Source: Trachythela sp. YZ-2020
Lineage: Eukaryota > Cnidaria > Anthozoa > Malacalcyonacea > Clavulariidae
DNA length: 64,000 bases
Direction: 5' to 3'
Assembly: GCA_016169945.1 (NCBI GenBank)
Contig: JADLSH010000170.1
Location: forward strand, 496,001 to 560,000
Numbering within the stretch: position 1 is the first letter of the stretch; the number at the start of each line of letters is the position of its first letter. The position numbers and the translations under genes were made by a program. This document shows positions 55,950 through 64,000 of this stretch, piece by piece. The notes under the pieces were generated by a model, which made no database searches, had not been told where the DNA came from, and saw only the letters and a list, made by a program, of their open reading frames with translations.

Positions 55950-56760
55950 CTTATATTTTGTGGTATTGTTTACAAAGCGGTAAATAGACCGCGGTTGTAA
56001 TATCATGTAGAAGACTTTAGAAGGCGTCAAGGCGATGGTCATGCATTTCTTCAATAATTTTAAGACCGGATGAGAATCCAGATAATATATGCTTAACTCT
56101 TTCAAAATTAATATACGTAAACATTATGTATCTAAGTTAACTTCTTACAGCCCTCCTGGCTTTACTTAGATGAGTTAGATCTATTAGTTATAAAAGTTAT
56201 TTGTGTAATGTACTGTACTAACATGCTTGGCTGCTTGTTGTTTACTTGATCTCATGGCCTTCCTGAGGCTCCTTATGATTCTGTTGCAAAATAAGTTTTA
56301 GGTCAAGCTAGTGTTTTGTTCGAGAAATAGTAAGAAATTTTGACATTCGCTTACAAATGACTTAATTTCTATGTGTACCTGCAGTACTTTTGTCATGAAA
56401 TCGTGAGGAAAATCATTGTGCTCGGTGTGCAACAAGCAGCAAAGTCTTGTTATAAACTTATAATGTTGGGGTCAGGTGTCAATTGGGATGCAAGTCATGT
56501 TCCTTTCCTCAGTCACACTTGTGTCCTCTGTTTATTGTAGATGTATGCGTAATGATTGTGTTGTGACAAATGATTAAATTAAATTAAATATCAGACGCAA
56601 CTATTACGTTAAAGATGCAACTATTTCAGATATTTAATGACTTCCATCAAGCAAAAACTCATTCCTTTAGAATTTGGTTGACAATATTGATGTGAATCAG
56701 TGTTTTGAGGGGGATAGCTACTGAGCTACTATCAAGACAACCAGTAGTATTTGCTGCTCT
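55950..56760. other. Non-coding stretch, no gene recognised
   Basis: Mixed AT-rich sequence with no domain, repeats or paired ends that I can support. Confidence 0.35.
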
Positions 56761-57028
56761 ACTGTAGTCTATGGTGAGTTGCCAGTACAGGATCAACCAC
56801 AACCTGGTGTAGAGATCCCACAACCTGATCCACAACATGGCCCTGAAGCTCCACACCCCCCCTGCAGATGCACACCCCCCTGCCGATGCAACACCAGCCT
56901 GGTGTCATTGTGGGCACTGCCATGTTATGCCGACACAGTTAGAGAACAAGTTTTGTTGTAGAAGATTGCGATGCAGGGTACTGACAGTTAATGGGCTAAC
57001 AAAACTATCTGCTAGTGTCTCTTGTTAA

Positions 57029-57123
57029 CCCATTAGCAGGCAATGCTCCATACATTAGTATTTTACTCTGTTTGACGCCTGACGATTTTATTCGTCAGTG
57101 GTAGGGTCCTGCCAGTTAATGGG
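57029..57123. mobile_element. Short TTAA-type MITE
   Basis: TTAACCCATTAGCAGG (57025-57040) pairs with CCTGCCAGTTAATGGGCTAA (57108-57127). The core TTTACTCTGTTTGACGCC TGACG is a motif I know from abundant piggyBac-type MITEs of marine invertebrates. A second end-like copy (GACAGTTAATGGGCTAAC) lies at 56981-57000. About 95 bp without coding capacity. Confidence 0.75.
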
Positions 57124-57229
57124 CTAAGTGGCAAGAAAGCATCGTAAGACTATGTTTGTTATTGTCGCATATAATTAAAATTCCAATGGTCGGGTCCCGA
57201 CGTTTGGAATCTATATGCGCAGAACGGAC

Positions 57230-57686
57230 TTTACAATTGCGTGAAGAAGAATGGAAAATTGAAAAATATGTTATATTGAAAAATATAAAAACGATATATT
57301 AAATAGTATAACACATATAATAGATATAGACGGATGGATAGTCGATAAAGATACTCACTTATGGCGAAGCTAGTATATATAATGTAGAAGTTATGAAAAT
57401 GTATACGTTTTTTTTTATATCCTGAAATAAATTACTAGAAAATTTTGGAAAACTATTACTTATGTTAAAAGAAATGTTCATGGTTAGGGTTTTCTAAAAT
57501 ACCGTATAAAAAAACCGATTATATATATATAATGATTTTATACGTTATATGAATATTAACGGAGTATATGGTTTTAAGGGTGGAAATATAGAAAAAAAAG
57601 TATGTAAAAAATATAATATAAAATGTATTAATTTAGAAACATTTGGTTGTGAAGAATATGAAGTATTGTTAAAAAATATAATTTAA
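57230..57686 (+). pseudogene. Broken AT-rich ORF of the virus-like block
   Basis: Pieces in changing frames: YKNDILNSITHIIDIDGWIV then DKDTHLW; YGEASIYNVEVMKMYTF; and YMNINGVYGFKGGNIEKKVC with INLETFGCEEYEVLLKNI to a stop at 57684-57686. The last piece ('HG..G...' followed by 'INLE..GC') resembles a short family of unknown function seen next to Polinton and retroelement genes, possibly DEDD-exonuclease-related; I give this low weight. At least three frame slips. Confidence 0.3.
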
Positions 57687-57854
57687 ATATAAAGAAATTT
57701 ATTGTACAAGGGTGATAAAAATCCTTGTGACAAGAGGTGTATATATTTCCTATTTTTTATATAAACTTTTAAAAAAACAAACCGAATGTAATATTGTTTG
57801 CAACATGTATATAAACCAGTAAGGAAAATGAATGAAAATTTTTAATAAAGAAAA

Positions 57855-58301
57855 ATGAATGCTATTGCGGCGTTTTGTGAGTTACTATCAGCTTATGAAT
57901 ACAACCCTATCTTATGGCAATTATATTACGTGTCCAGATATTATTCGTGCTAAAACCAAATTTATACACAAGAAAAGACAGAGTAAAAATACAAACAACG
58001 TATTTCGAATATATTGATGACGACAATTATGAAACGAATTTATATGGAAATAATTTGCAGTGGTAAAAAACGGTGTTTTATATATATATGTCGAAAGAAA
58101 TTGTTTATATATATTTCTAAAGATTGGATACTGTTTATATATGCAACAGGAAAATATAAAGATGATGATGGATGTCTGCATTTGATATGTGCCGTTCATG
58201 ATAAACGTGTGTGGAACGAGCCTGTTAAATTTTATTTACATTATGAAGTTATATATTCAAGATACAATTTTTATGATGAAAATATTCTATCAAAATTATA
58301 A
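57855..58301 (+). pseudogene. Uncharacterised AT-rich ORFs
   Basis: A frame around 57900-58010 reads NTTLSYGNYITCPDIIRAKT then KFIHKKRQSKNTNNVFRIY; a second (58014-58301) reads FIYICRKKLFIYISKDWILF, DDDGCLHLICAVHDKRVWNE and VKFYLHYEVIYSRYNF. Both are protein-like with A/T-biased codons but no domain that I can identify. They lie immediately upstream of the integrase-tail-like ORF. Confidence 0.35.
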
Positions 58302-58333
58302 TTATATGTATAGATAATGGCTTGTTGTAATAG

Positions 58334-58507
58334 ATATATATTCAAGATGTTTTTGTGAAATCATTAAAAAATAAAACTTCAAATAATACAAACAAAGCGT
58401 TGCATAATATGACACCGTATGATATATATTTCGGTAAAAAAGAATTTCCTATACGTAAAGATGTTTTAAAAAATTGGATAATTTTAGAATTGGAAAAAGT
58501 CTTTTAA
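58334..58507 (+). pseudogene. Integrase (rve-type) C-terminal core fragment
   Basis: A 57-codon open segment without an upstream ATG reads IQDVFVKSLKNKTSNNTNKA then LHNMTPYDIYFGKKEF. The pattern 'N.T.H.AL..TPY...FG.K' is the end of the retroviral-type integrase core in Gypsy, Ginger and Polinton integrases, just after the catalytic Glu. The DDE residues themselves are not in this piece. Codon use matches the AT-rich block, not the decayed Gypsy at 29-32 kb, suggesting a Polinton-type origin (inference). Confidence 0.5.
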
Positions 58508-58749
58508 AATAGGTATGATCATAAAATCAAGTTTATAAAAATGGGTTAGGGAAAAATTTTAAATATATAAAGTATATATTACCGATCCTATTACATATAT
58601 ACAAAACAAGGGTAACTCCAATGTTTCAGTCATCATCAGGATAAACTAACTAGATTATATATCAAAAGCAGTATTTATATGAAGAAATATGATACATTAG
58701 GTTTGATTATTAATTAATTAGTTAAATATGATAAGTTCTTTAGAAGCTT

Positions 58750-60140
58750 TAATTCCATGATTAAATTCAGGTTTATATCTTTGAATAGCGAGGGATTCTT
58801 GAAAAAGCAAAAGCGACCAGAGATTTATCTATGATTTTAGTATTGTGAAAAACATGTTCAGCCATTATACATCTGGTTTGATTAGACTCTGCGTCATCGT
58901 CGAGATTCATTTCTAAAAGAGCTTTAATATGTGCAAACTGTTCGCAAGTAGAGAGGGTGCTGGTGGATTTCAGATTTTGTATGGTGTGAATGTTCCTTAG
59001 TTCTGGTGTATAAGCAGCGGTCAGTTTTGCCGATGTACCTACTATTACATCCAGGGCAAGTAAATTCATAGACGACAGACCTTTGATACTTCTTCGGGGT
59101 TTTATCTTTGCAGTTAATAATAAATCGGCATTTTATTGTGAGGAGAGGGGTTCTTTTATGTATAAGCGAACGAGTTAGTCTTTCACCAAATTTGCCAAGA
59201 TATGGTAGTTGTAGCCAGATTTTTATTGGATTGTTTGTTTCATTAATTGTGGCTTCACTGTCTTTATTCTATACTGGATGGTTTAAATTGGTTAATAAGT
59301 TTGGAGGTTAGTTTGCGAGGGAAGCCATTCCATGAAATTGTGGATTTGTTTTAACTCATTGTTCAAGAGAGTGGTATTGCTGCAGATTTTGTAGGCACGA
59401 TTTACGAGGGCTCGGATCCAAGCAATTTTTCTTGACCAGGGTGTGAAGCTTGATATGTGGGAGTATTGACCAGTATGAGTGGGCTTTGATGGGATGGATG
59501 TGGATGTCAAGGAAATGGATGTCATTGTCGCTGAATTCATCAACAGTAAATTGTAAATTAGGATGGTAAGAAACTTAGTAAGAATTAATTGTATGTCAGA
59601 CGGTCTCATGAGAACAAGGGTGTCGTCAACTTAACATTTGTAAAATCTTATTAGTCCTGAATTAATGAGAGGTTTAACAATTTCTTGTTCAAATTCTGTC
59701 ATATTTATGTTAGCTAATGTCGGACCTAAGGGTGAACCCATAGAAACCCCGTCGATTTGTTTATAAAGATGTATGTTAAGTGAAAAGATTGTTTTGGTAC
59801 ATGAGTCTAGTATTAGTTTTTTAAGTGTTCGTTTAGTTATCATCATAGATGCGTTTTAATATTATGTTGACAGTTTTGTTGAGTGGGATATTAGTAAATA
59901 GAGATTTTACGTCAAAAGAAACAAACCTGTATCCGTCATTAAATAGATTGGGAGGAATGTTGTTGATCTCATAAACCGCATCAAAGCTATCCCGTATTGT
60001 AAATTAATTAGTTGTCAGAGGATTTAGTAATTGTGTAATAAACTTAGCAGTTGGTTGGTAAGCAGTACCAGTTGTATCAATTAGGAGGGGTGTATCAATC
60101 AAACGTTTTATGTTTTTTAATCCGTCCGTAAGTGATTTAT
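58750..60140 (-). pseudogene. Penelope-like retroelement: RT palm and GIY-YIG endonuclease
   Basis: In minus-strand order: TAKFITQLLNPLTTN, YRFVSFDVKSLFTNIPL (RT motif with catalytic Asp), RTLKKLILDSCTKTIF, QIDGVSMGSPLGPTLANI (motif B), LIRFYK where YVDD should follow, THTGQYSHISSFTPWSRKIA, and VVYEFTCPGCNSRYIGKTDR with RTKEHSH, the GIY-YIG-type endonuclease. This RT plus GIY-YIG order is diagnostic of Penelope elements. Frame shifts at about 58850, 59060, 59610 and 59860 show decay. The upstream part is separated by an insertion (see 60140-60560). Confidence 0.85.
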
Positions 60141-60560
60141 AACGAACGGCGCGGCGAAACGTAATCGCCAACAACAACAATGGCCGATCGATTTTTACTC
60201 TGCGCGGACATTTTGACCGATCAAATAAAATACAGAGTTATCCTCTAAATTAAGGGTATATTACAGGTGTATTTGATTTGTACTCTTTAAAAAGCAGGAA
60301 CTTACTAACCAATAAATATTTGAATGGAAAAAGTTGTACAGAGAAAACTTCGGGCTTCTCTTTTTGCAGTTTCTTACGTAGAGGTTGCCATTTTGAATAT
60401 TTTACGTATAATTAAATTATCGAGCCCAGGCCTTTCAGATTTCGTGCCAATTGCTCGCACGTGGTGAAAGAATGGCCGACCATTCTTAGCCAATGTCCGA
60501 TCAACTGTCTAGTTGATCGGACATTTGTCAGACCCGAGCGAAATCGTTATAATCCACACT
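60140..60560. mobile_element. GC-richer insertion in the Penelope relic
   Basis: Between two Penelope coding parts lies sequence with a different composition (ACGGCGCGGCGAAACG; GCGCGGACATTTTGACC) and inverted pieces such as GGCCGATCGA / TGATCGGACATTTGTC. TTATAACG at about 60138 and CGTTATAA at about 60547 may be its ends. Superfamily unresolved. Confidence 0.5.
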
Positions 60561-61060
60561 GTAATCCGTGAGCTCTTGCTGGTTTAGTTGAAGTAGGTCA
60601 CATGCTTGTAATCGTTGCGATTATAGATAGTGCGTAGATAACTCTGAAGAGTTGTTAGTTGGGTTAGTCCTCAGTTACTTTTTTTAATTTAGTGGTGTCA
60701 GAAAATTTAGTAGTGTCAGAAAAAAGATCAGTCATACATGCTTTGTAGTCGTTTTTATTGATTAGTACAATACCATTTCCTTTGTCAGGTCTGTTTGTCA
60801 AGTTGTTTGAGTAATTTCTTACATTTGTGTGGATTTTTCTTAATTGCCGTCTTTATTGCGTGTTCACACAGCAGGGTGTTGAATTTGCGTTCGTGACATT
60901 TTGAAACACTTGAGAGCTTACAGTCCATTGGTCGTTTTGCATGGTATTTGAGATTCAAATTTTGTAGCCAGGTTGTACAGTTGCATAGGGTGATTTCTTG
61001 TTCACTGAAAGATTTCTTTAATGATTCAAGAGAACGGTGTTGTTTATTAATTACGAAGAT
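60560..61060 (-). pseudogene. Penelope-like element, N-terminal RT segment
   Basis: Reads LNLKYHAKRPMDCKLSSVSK-like sequence near 60950, then RPDKGNGIVLINKNDYKACM and TDLFSDTTKF, KVTEDLTQLTTLQSYLR. 'KPDKGN..V..NK..Y' is the conserved fingers motif of Penelope RTs. A TTTAGTAGTGTCAGA pair near 60698-60722 is duplicated (FSDTTKFSDTTK). It continues as the palm segment across the insertion. Confidence 0.75.
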
Positions 61061-61146
61061 GCTGCATTAGGAAGCTTTTTAGACGACAAAGTTACATTGT
61101 ATATAAATTTGTACGAGGAAGATGATATATAATTGTAGGTGTAAAA

Positions 61147-61790
61147 ATGGATGTAAAAACATATGAGAGTTTATTGTTAGGTGAATTAAAAGGCATTCCT
61201 TTTCATAACAACGCTTTTCGTATAAAAGGAGAGAAAAAAAGAAAGAGGTGGGGCGTTAGAAGAAGTTATTTAGAAGATTTGTTAGACATTCCTATGTTTA
61301 ACGGTAATGGAAAGATGTGTATATTCCTAGCGCTTTTGATATTAGCATACGTCTTCAAAGAGCAAATTTTAATCATATTATGATGGGTGCTGCTGCAAAC
61401 GCAAATCATAAACTATCCATACCAGAATTGACACTTATTTTATCCACATACAAACCTGTAGAACCGTTACGCAAAGCATTTAATAACATACTTGTAGAAC
61501 AAAATGCAGAAAGTAAATTTTATACACACGAATGGAGATTACTTTCTGTTAGTACTTATCAAGTTAGTAATCTTTTTAACGAAGCCTATCCTGCAAGATT
61601 ATTTATTACGGTACAAAAATATCATGTTTTGAAGGTAGTATGGGAACAAATCCTTTTAATTTTAAATGGAACGGTTTAAATATGGTTACAATTACAAAAA
61701 ATAGTACCATAGTAACACCGCAAATTAGAAATGCTAAACAAGGTTATAAACGAAAATTTTCACAAATGCTGTTATGTGAAAGATTATGAA
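61147..61790 (+). pseudogene. Capsid-type protein fragment (F54H12.2-like, Polinton/adintovirus)
   Basis: Starts MDVKTYESLLLGELKGIPF, then SYLEDLLDIPMFNGNGK; after a slip near 61312, VYIPSAFDISIRLQRANF, LSIPELTLILSTYKPVEP, FNEAYPARLFITVQKYH; after another slip near 61632, MGTNPFNFKWNGLNMV and NAKQGYKRKF. The series 'P...DI.I.L.R', 'PTRL.IG.V' and 'NPFNF' with hydrophobic spacers is that of the 'F54H12.2-like' proteins encoded by Polinton/Maverick-type elements and adintoviruses, which I recall as capsid-type proteins. It appears to be an old integrated copy with broken frames; described only, not reconstructed. Confidence 0.55.
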
Positions 61791-61869
61791 AATGGTTATG
61801 CTATAATTATATACACAACTTATTGAAATCATGATTCAAATATGAACACGTTGCCTTTGAACGTTACAG

Positions 61870-62110
61870 GCGAATTATTGGTCAAGTGGTAGACAATGTT
61901 TGGAAGAAGCGGAGCAGCTGAAACCAAGACCTAAGGAAATACAAGATATTAATGGGTGTATTGTGGCTGTTGATATTACAAAATCTTACGTTTGCATAAT
62001 CGCATCAGGGAGGATATTGATGCAAACTGTCAATTTGTCAAGTGTTCGACTTGCAAGCTAAGCATGTTGAAGGATGACGTAAGTTCAACAGTGTTCGGAA
62101 ATATATTGAA
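61870..62110 (+). pseudogene. OB-fold/zinc-like accessory fragment (tentative)
   Basis: WSSGRQCLEEAEQLKPRPKE then IQDINGCIVAVDITKSYVCI, and in another frame FVKCSTCKLSMLKDD. A GxIVAVD strand followed by a CxxC knuckle recalls RPA-like single-strand-binding proteins encoded by helicase-bearing transposons. It converges on the PIF1-like helicase that follows on the other strand. Confidence 0.3.
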
Positions 62111-62179
62111 ATTTCACGCAATCTTGCATATTCTTCCTGGACTTTTGGATTAGCTCGAATATGCTTACTCAAGAGTTCC

Positions 62180-63995
62180 TAAAATGTGCAGGCCATTTAA
62201 AGATGTTGCTCGACTCAGTGCTACATACACTTGACCATGGTTAAAATACCTTTGCCTTTTTAAATCAAAACTAACAACAATATGGTCTAGGAGTTAAACC
62301 TTGTACTTTATGCACAGTACATTCCCATGCTAGAGTTAAAGGAAATTGTAGTCTTTGTATTTCAGGAGATGAAGGTTTTCCTGGTCTGACTTTAATTCTT
62401 GCTAGCACAGGTTGAATGGGAACAACATTGTTTTCTTTTGCAAAATTACTGGAAGAATTTTGTATAGCAGAAATTCCAGCATTTCTGTCATCAAAGTTAA
62501 CAAAAATAGTATAGAGGGTTTATTGCTTACGTTGTCAACGGCAACTCTGACTATAGTACCCAACTGGCCATTAATTAGTCGGTCTCTGATATCTACATTG
62601 TTTGTTAGCATAACTCTTGCATTTTCTTTGATCACAATTTCATTATCAAGTTTAGACAATACTCTTTCAATATCCTGTTTTCTAACATGGGGTGGGAATT
62701 GATCCAAAGTTTTAATATGTAACATGGGGTGGGAATTGATCCAAAGTTTTAATATGTAACATGGAGATGAAATCTTTTCTAAACGATCAATGTAAAACTT
62801 ATCCACAGGTGCATTTTCTGCAAAGATATGCAATGCGTCTGAGGGATAATTTTCATCACCTGCAGTAATTACTCTAGATTGAATACATGTGATATCATCA
62901 TCTGTATGTGAAGCAGTACGAACTCTATTTAATAGTTGTGTGAAGGCAATGTCATCTTTTTGTCTCATGATCTGTGTTAGTTCAGCCATTTTAAAGACAT
63001 GCCATGGATGGCACAAATTGAATGCATCATTCTTATAGTTTGAAAAGTGTTAAATCAGCTCACTTTGATACTGTGCTACTGTTTTGTAACTTTATTTAAT
63101 TGTTGTTTCAAACCTATAACAGGTATAACATTACAATGAATTATGATGTAAAACGAATATACAAGTAAATGTTCTGATGATGCGAGTATAAACTGTAGCT
63201 TAAATAACTCACACAATAGCGACTCTTAACCATAACTAGCTTATGCTATCTTCCAAAGTACGTCCTCACCGGAGGTTATAACAACAAATCCTGTAACTAT
63301 TTAACACAACTTAAATCAACAATCAAATGTCCGCCATTATTGTTCTCCTGCTTCCACTTGTCCACTTTAAGTCCCTAAACCGTATCGCAATTTCCGTTTA
63401 GCAATTAGAAATAGAACAAAACAAAAAGGCAGTTGCACTTTAGATTGGTGGTAACTGAAAAAAGTCACCAACAGCAAGTATGCTGATTCCTGCAAAAAGT
63501 TCACTGCTAGGTGTAACAAATATGTCTTTCAATCTTTGGTGAATATGCAACAGTCCCATGTTTGATATTTCATCAATTATTACCAGTTTCAATTCAGCCA
63601 AAGATAGTCTCATTTGTGTTCTTTTCTGATCAGACATTGCAGGAACACTATTTCCACATTCTCGTGGAATTGCTAGAGCAGTGTGTACAGTTGTTCCACT
63701 AATATTTGTAGCAGCTACACCAGTGTGTGATTTCCCTGCACCTCCAGTAAGAAGAACATGTATTGGATCTATTTTGGAAGGTTTAAGAGTGCTTAGATTT
63801 GCCATTTTATTTCTATTCCAGGAAAGAACCAAGTCATATACTTAGCGTTGTTCGTTGTTTAACGATCTTACAGTTTTTCGTAGATCATCGTCACTTATAT
63901 CTGAGGGCTGATTGTAGGAAATTATACCAGACGATAGCTGAGCTAATTCAGGATTTGGTGCAAGATGTTGGGGCAACAATTCATTAAATTATTCC
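62180..63995 (-). pseudogene. PIF1-like DNA helicase of a transposon or ATH1-type gene
   Basis: PIF1 helicases are ATP-driven 5'-3' DNA helicases. Minus-strand order: IHVLLTGGAGKSH (Walker A), VHTALAIPREC, MRLSLAELKLVIIDEISNMG (Walker B), LAVGDFFQLPPI (motif III) at 63440-63832; then, past about 420 bases of unrelated sequence, MAELTQIMRQKDDIAFTQLL, DALHIFAENAPVDKF and RVMLTNNVDIRDRLINGQLG at 62402-63016; then TLAWECTVHKVQGL (motif V) and GQVYVALSRATSL (motif VI) at 62200-62380. A 40-base direct duplication (ACATGGGGTGGGAATTGATC) at 62687-62760 and frame breaks near 62400 mark damage. 63017-63439 looks like an insertion or intron. Confidence 0.8.
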
Positions 63996-64000
63996 GGTTC

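Overview
The window reads as a transposon-rich, AT-rich (roughly two-thirds A+T by eye) nuclear segment of an invertebrate animal. Spliced genes with GT/AG borders, Penelope, Gypsy and DIRS-like retroelements, an expanded-type G2E3-like HECT ligase gene, a domesticated 'integrase core' gene and a tRNA-derived SINE all point to Metazoa. The SINE body and the HECT and integrase families are ones I associate with cnidarians, especially anthozoans. That placement is an inference from memory, not a search result. Nothing bacterial is present.

Layout. 0-6.4 kb: relics (PIF1/Helitron-type helicase tail, Tigger-like MITE, LINE C-terminus, mariner-like DDE transposase split by a TTAA-flanked element, Q-rich tail protein). 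6.7-14.5 kb: a multi-exon G2E3-like HECT E3 ligase on +, with catalytic Cys context preserved but several frame breaks; its introns hold MITEs. 14.6-17.0 kb: a spliced integrase-core gene on -. 17.1-19.3 kb: an unrecognised transposon-type protein on -. 19.6-21.7 kb: a probable ISL2EU-type element with two convergent genes, SWIM/YqaJ nuclease (+) and THAP/DDE transposase (-), whose 5' ends lie in inverted repeats. 22-29 kb: MITEs, a tRNA-SINE, DIRS-like RT/zinc-knuckle relic, LINE tail. 28.7-31.9 kb: a decayed Gypsy pol with a MITE inside. 33.1-36.1 kb: a 3-kb foldback element with an exact 8-bp target duplication.

36.2-62 kb is a distinct AT-rich block with many short A/T-biased ORFs of unknown family. 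A capsid-like fragment of the F54H12.2/Polinton type (61.1-61.8 kb), an integrase-tail-like ORF (58.3 kb) and a Gly-Gly-rich peptide (38.5-38.8 kb) suggest remnants of a Polinton/adintovirus-like integrated element. One unknown ORF series inside it (41.2-52.3 kb, with a good TATA box) is interrupted by three elements with clean target-site duplications: a 1.9-kb TIR element, a 5.7-kb element with OTU-like coding exons, and a 2.3-kb palindromic foldback. Further right are PIF-like and TTAA-type MITEs, a tandem 85-90 bp repeat and a Penelope element with GIY-YIG endonuclease. 61.9-64 kb ends with a PIF1-like helicase on -.

Conserved coding segments almost everywhere carry small frame breaks. 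This means either widespread pseudogenisation or residual indel error in a long-read assembly; the sequence alone cannot decide. Intact target-site duplications make the nesting order of several insertions readable.
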